A program made the position numbers and the translations under genes. From contig OX621240.1 of the NCBI GenBank assembly GCA_951640165.1, forward strand, positions 7,080,713-7,144,712: 64,000 nucleotides of DNA, in the 5' to 3' direction. The DNA comes from Pseudoips prasinana. Taxonomy: Eukaryota > Arthropoda > Insecta > Lepidoptera > Nolidae. Below are positions 60,802 to 64,000 of the stretch, piece after piece. How positions within the stretch are numbered: the stretch's first letter is position 1; every line of letters begins with the position of its first letter. The notes under the pieces were generated by a model. It ran no database searches, was not told where the DNA came from, and was given only the letters and a program-made list of their open reading frames with translations.

Positions 60802-61110
60802 TGTTTTTTACCAACACGAAATTTTATTTTCAAAGATGATGTATTTCTGTTGCCGAGAATAAATAATAAAAAACATAATAATAGACAGAAGTATTTCCCA
60901 AACAATAAACGTGGATTTATTCCTCGATATTGATTACGGCAACATATAGACGCTTGAAATATTCACAAATTATTTAGATATATATTTACTTTAAAAAGAA
61001 ATTAAAATCACAACATTATTTGCAATTTTTTACCGTGGTTTAAAATTCTGTAACAAACTTCCAGCTGCAAAAGCCAGTGGTCAAATGAAATAGGCACTGT
61101 TTTAATAATA

Positions 61111-61211
61111 TCTATATATAAATCCTACTAATATTTTAAATGTGAAAGTTTGTGAGTATGGATGTATGGAGTTTAACGCAGGAACAGCGGGAGACCGCGG
61201 GACACAGCTAG
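61111..61211 (+). mobile_element. short Helitron, 101 bp
   Basis: TCTATATATAAATCCTACTA to GCGGGACACAGCTAG with a large internal deletion. Confidence 0.78.
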
Positions 61212-61396
61212 TCATACTAATATTATAAAGGTGAAAGTTTGTGAGTGTGTGAGTGCGTATGTTTGTTACTTCTTCACGTCTAAACGGCTGGAGCGATTTT
61301 AATAAAATTTGGTATGGCGTTAGCTGAGACCCTGGATGAACACATAAGCTATAATCTATAAAGTTTAACGCGGGTAAAAAAGTGGGGCACAGCTAA
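61212..61396 (+). mobile_element. Helitron H3 directly abutting the previous one
   Basis: TCATACTAATATTATAAAGG follows the CTAG of 61211 with no spacer; ends GGGGCACAGCTAA (terminal G changed to A). Confidence 0.82.
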
Positions 61397-61429
61397 TAAA
61401 ATATATAATTATGGGCGGCAGCTATGCAA

Positions 61430-61562
61430 CAATCCGAATCACCTCCCAAACTTAAAAGTTTAAACTATGCTAATTAGTTATCTCATACGTAATTTACGAA
61501 ATAAATCATTAGACAAATTCCATTTCGAAAACTACGCAAAATCGTAGCAGATAAAAGATTGA
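61430..61562. mobile_element. decayed relative of the Tc1/mariner MITE
   Basis: AATCCGAATCACCTCCC and TCGAAAACTACGCAAAATCG correspond to segments of the TIRs at 34046-34090; the termini are lost. Confidence 0.55.
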
Positions 61563-61630
61563 TTTGGTAAGGAATCCTTCGTATGCAAGACCGACTCGCA
61601 CATGGCCGAATTTTTATTTTTATTGCATAG

Positions 61631-61750
61631 GTACGTTCTAAGAATTTGACAAACCGGGCGGCACTCGTAAGAAACGTACGTTTTAAATACCTATACAAGT
61701 ACATTAAGGCCCAGAATTGTGTGCGCTGCTGTCTCGGTGGCGAATATTAA
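61631..61750 (+). repeat. paired fragment with open frame, copy 2
   Basis: RSKNLTNRAALVRNVRFKYL, YKYIKAQNCVRCCLGGEY, stop; about 945 bp downstream of copy 1. A 4-base GGTA insertion precedes it. Confidence 0.6.
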
Positions 61751-61754
61751 AGTC

Positions 61755-62095
61755 AAAGTCAAAAATCATTTATTCCGTAAATTTAATGTCTTCATTTTTT
61801 TACCCTACCGTGCAGTGCATGACGTGACAGCTACTGAGAAGCACTGCCAGAAAACTCAGTAGGAATCCTTTTTTTAAATAAAATATACTCAAGATTAATT
61901 ACAATCATGTGTGTTGACTCAGAACAACTCAATCCCAAGCATAATGTCACTTAAATAATCAGAAATTTTGCTACACAATTTGGCTTTAATAATTCTTTTG
62001 AATTTATTCTTAGACAATTCTCTAATATCATTGGAATTTAGTTATAGAATCTTATACATTGCCCCATACAAGAGTTATTTTGTGGAGATATGTAG
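61755..62095 (-). pseudogene. LINE L-b C-terminus and 3' end, decayed
   Basis: TCATTTATTCCGTAAATTTA tail, GCATGACGTGACAGCTACTG, GAACAACTCAATCCCAAGC (stop region), then TTGCTACACAATTTGGCTTT and ACATTGCCCCATACAAGAG; deletions break the frame. Confidence 0.72.
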
Positions 62096-62099
62096 TGTG

Positions 62100-62235
62100 T
62101 ATATATGTATTATTGGGACCGAATCCACAACCTCTTTTATATATAGCCACAAGATAACGAAAACTATTTATTCTAGCTTTACCTTTGCAGTTAAGATTCA
62201 CTAAGAGACACTAACCATTAAGCCACAACTGGCCT
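62100..62235 (-). mobile_element. SINE-E-like head
   Basis: GGGACCGAATCCACAACCTC (reversed B-box region) and GACACTAACCATTAAGCCAC (reversed A-box region), with an insertion between. Confidence 0.5.
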
Positions 62236-62337
62236 TTAAATAAATTAATAGTGATTTAAAGTGATTTCCCTATAGTTTCTTAAACTTATTGAATAATTCT
62301 GTTTAAACAATAGGAAATAAAATAAATAATATTCAGG

Positions 62338-62420
62338 GTCATTATTTATTTATTATTATTATCCCAAATTAAGCAGAGATTCTACTATGGAAACCAGTTA
62401 AGTGATATACTACATAATTT
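62338..62420 (-). mobile_element. SINE-B 3' module
   Basis: ATTATTATTATCCCAAATTA, GCAGAGATTCTACTATGGAA, ACCAGTTAAGTGATATACTA. Confidence 0.68.
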
Positions 62421-62429
62421 ATTTTTTTT

Positions 62430-62945
62430 GTAAAAAAAATGCTTTATGTATAGTCCTATACACATTTTTTTTCGCTCGGTTGTCGTGAATTTTTTTAAGT
62501 AATTTCTGAAAATGATTTAAATGTATAGCCGCCCCATGGTTCAAACTATAAATGGTTATATACCATGAAATAATAAGAATTCGCTAATTGCTTACAGACC
62601 CTATTTCATGAAATAGAAAAAGCATATTGTTATTAGCTAATTTCGTGGTATCGTCATACCACTGGGTAGGTCCTGGAAGCGTTATAATTTCCACGGTATG
62701 AGCACAAGTTAAATGTTGTTATATGGAACAGTCGTTCACAGGAATAACAATAACTATTTTGTTACACGATTAAGAACTGGAAAAATTAATAATGAACGTT
62801 GTTTTAATGTCCACCTGTTTTGGCTTTTAACTAAACATGACATATCGCCAAATAAATCATAATAGTTAGTGAGATTTCTAGACTATTAATCGTATCAGCT
62901 TTGACTAATTGTATTTTATAACTTAATATAAAGATGATAAAAAAA
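62430..62945. other. unassigned sequence
   Basis: Nothing recognised; short inverted phrases such as ATGGTTATATACCAT. Confidence 0.45.
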
Positions 62946-62949
62946 TGTA

Positions 62950-63580
62950 CTCGTATTCGAATTTCGACTACGGCAGCCAGGCTCAATGAAGACTAGCTTT
63001 CTGCGCGGTACCTATTATAGTGCATAAGTGTGTGCGCAAAAACATGAGCACTATCTGTCCCATCACTCTCATAATCGAAGTGACGATTAGTGACACGACC
63101 AAGAAGAGGTCACGTACAGAACAATGATAATATGTAGTAAAAATATTAGACTTAAACTAGATAATTAAACATAATCTCTTGGCAATAACTTGATACGAGC
63201 TAGCTAAATATCAATGCTATAATAAAATAAATTTTATAAATGTTTTCATACATTGTGTACCTAAATATCTATGTTACTAGAAATAATAATGTATACAACT
63301 ATAATATTACTACAAACATGTTCTGACAATTTACAAGCGCTTTTTTAAAGTCTACGTGAATAAAAACCTTTTTATTTTTTTTATAGAACCGACGTCTTTA
63401 CGTGCTCTTGGAAGCACGCGAGTATGTAAATACCGCCAAACTCCAGACGGCTAGTACTGAGAACTTTTCCTTTACAAAAAAATCCTATAATTTGGCCCAA
63501 CCCGGGATCTGGGATCTGAATCCAGGGATCTCAATATCTATGGATAAATACGTTAACGCTAGACCTTTTAATGAATCAAT
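62950..63580 (+). repeat. Rep-4 split by Rep-3
   Basis: Part one 62950-63112 (GAAGACTAGCTTTCTGCGCG, CATAAGTGTGTGCGCAAAAA, ACACGACCAAGAAGAGG) and part two 63385-63580 (CGTCTTTACGTGCTCTTGGA, GCCAAACTCCAGACGGCTAG, AATTTGGCCCAACCC). The join matches the uninterrupted copies at 41880 and 57535. Confidence 0.75.
63113..63382 (-). repeat. Rep-3 nested in Rep-4
   Basis: ACAGAACAATGATAATATGT, TAAACATAATCTCTTGGCAA, AAGTCTACGTGAATAAAAAC and a T-rich tail. Confidence 0.82.
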
Positions 63581-63715
63581 AAACATAGTTATATTCCCAA
63601 ATATCCATTTGATTTTATGAGATCAAAATCAAAATCGATCTTAAGTAATTGAATCAGGTGTTACTTTGCGGAAATCCAAAACATTCAAAATACAAAATTA
63701 TGTAGTGTATCCATA

Positions 63716-63860
63716 AATGTAGTGTTAATTCCGCTAATTAGCGAAATTAACACTATATATTAATTTAGTATTTTGAATCATAGTCAATCTTGTTAGAAAA
63801 ATCCCATCCCATATGATTATGGGATTCCATGGGATTTTTCTAACAAGATTGACTAAAAAT
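63716..63860. repeat. two adjacent perfect hairpins
   Basis: TAGTGTTAATTCCGCTAATT with AGCGAAATTAACACTA (63720-63756), and TAGTCAATCTTGTTAGAAAA, ATCCCATCCCAT with their exact inverse ending AACAAGATTGACTA (63781-63854). Confidence 0.88.
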
Positions 63861-63869
63861 GATATGATC

Positions 63870-63935
63870 TTTTTGACCCGACCCAGGATTTGTACCCAAT
63901 ACCGCTAGACTCAGGAGGCGGAACTCAACCATTAC
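63870..63935 (-). repeat. reversed tRNA-like module
   Basis: TGACCCGACCCAGGATTTGT and ACCGCTAGACTCAGGAGG, as at the ends of Rep-4/SINE-F elements. Confidence 0.55.
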
Positions 63936-64000
63936 CGACCGCCCAGAAGACAACTTTAACATAATCGCCAAGTACGTAGGGCGTATTATAAAGAGGAAGT

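Overview
The window looks like lepidopteran (moth or butterfly) nuclear DNA. It is AT-rich and almost entirely intergenic or intronic, built from layered transposable elements. The lepidopteran call is inferred from abundant short Helitrons with the 3' end GGGGCACAGCTAG, tRNA-headed SINEs with (ATT)n tails, several non-LTR LINE remnants and a mariner; no conserved host gene was found to confirm it. No rRNA, bona fide tRNA gene, CRISPR array or prokaryotic structure was recognised.

Only two long coding regions are convincing, and both belong to mobile elements. One is an intact 339-residue mariner transposase on the minus strand (58575-59594) inside a complete element with TIRs and TA target duplication (58497-59784). 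A second copy of the same element, cut by the window edge, occupies 1-366. The other is the reverse-transcriptase half of a 5'-truncated LINE (about 2644-5112, minus). Shorter LINE C-terminal remnants (several non-LTR types, including two RTE-like ones) lie at 16.5, 20.4, 21.9, 22.99, 25.2, 28.6, 37.5, 50.9, 53.2, 59.9 and 61.9 kb.

Family labels used below are mine. SINE-A: tRNA head with a possible ACG anticodon, 5 copies. SINE-B: B box GGTTCGATTCC, many copies. SINE-C: head TGGCGCAGTGG, A-rich tail. SINE-D, SINE-E and SINE-F: rarer. Helitron H1 (about 320 bp), H2 (about 265 bp) and H3 (about 175 bp) all run TC...CTAG inserted between A and T. MITE-1 (TACAGACGCCAGCAC ends, 5 copies) and several single foldback elements are also present. 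Rep-1 to Rep-5 are recurrent unclassified repeats.

Layout. 0-6 kb: mariner end, MITE-1, two perfect hairpins, the LINE, and a small membrane-peptide reading frame among Helitron scraps. 6-16 kb: SINE-B copies, a 400-bp MITE, a Helitron H2 tail-to-tail palindrome and two H1 Helitrons. 16-31 kb: RTE ends, a GC-rich Harbinger-like MITE, foldbacks, nested SINE/Helitron insertions and a degenerate minisatellite. 31-43 kb: a 325-bp and an 856-bp tandem duplication, a 0.8-kb inverted duplication, and at 35.0-35.55 kb the only repeat-free GC-rich island, which may be a host promoter or first exon. 43-58 kb: a 43-bp minisatellite, inverted SINE-F copies, dense Helitrons and a 71-bp tandem array. 58-64 kb: the intact mariner sitting in a SINE-A tail, paired reading-frame fragments and palindromes.

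The elements work together only as a transposition ecosystem. Autonomous enzymes seen here are the mariner transposase and the truncated LINE RT; SINEs, MITEs and short Helitrons depend on enzymes not encoded here. Nested insertions give a relative age order. I found no convincing new multi-gene biological system.
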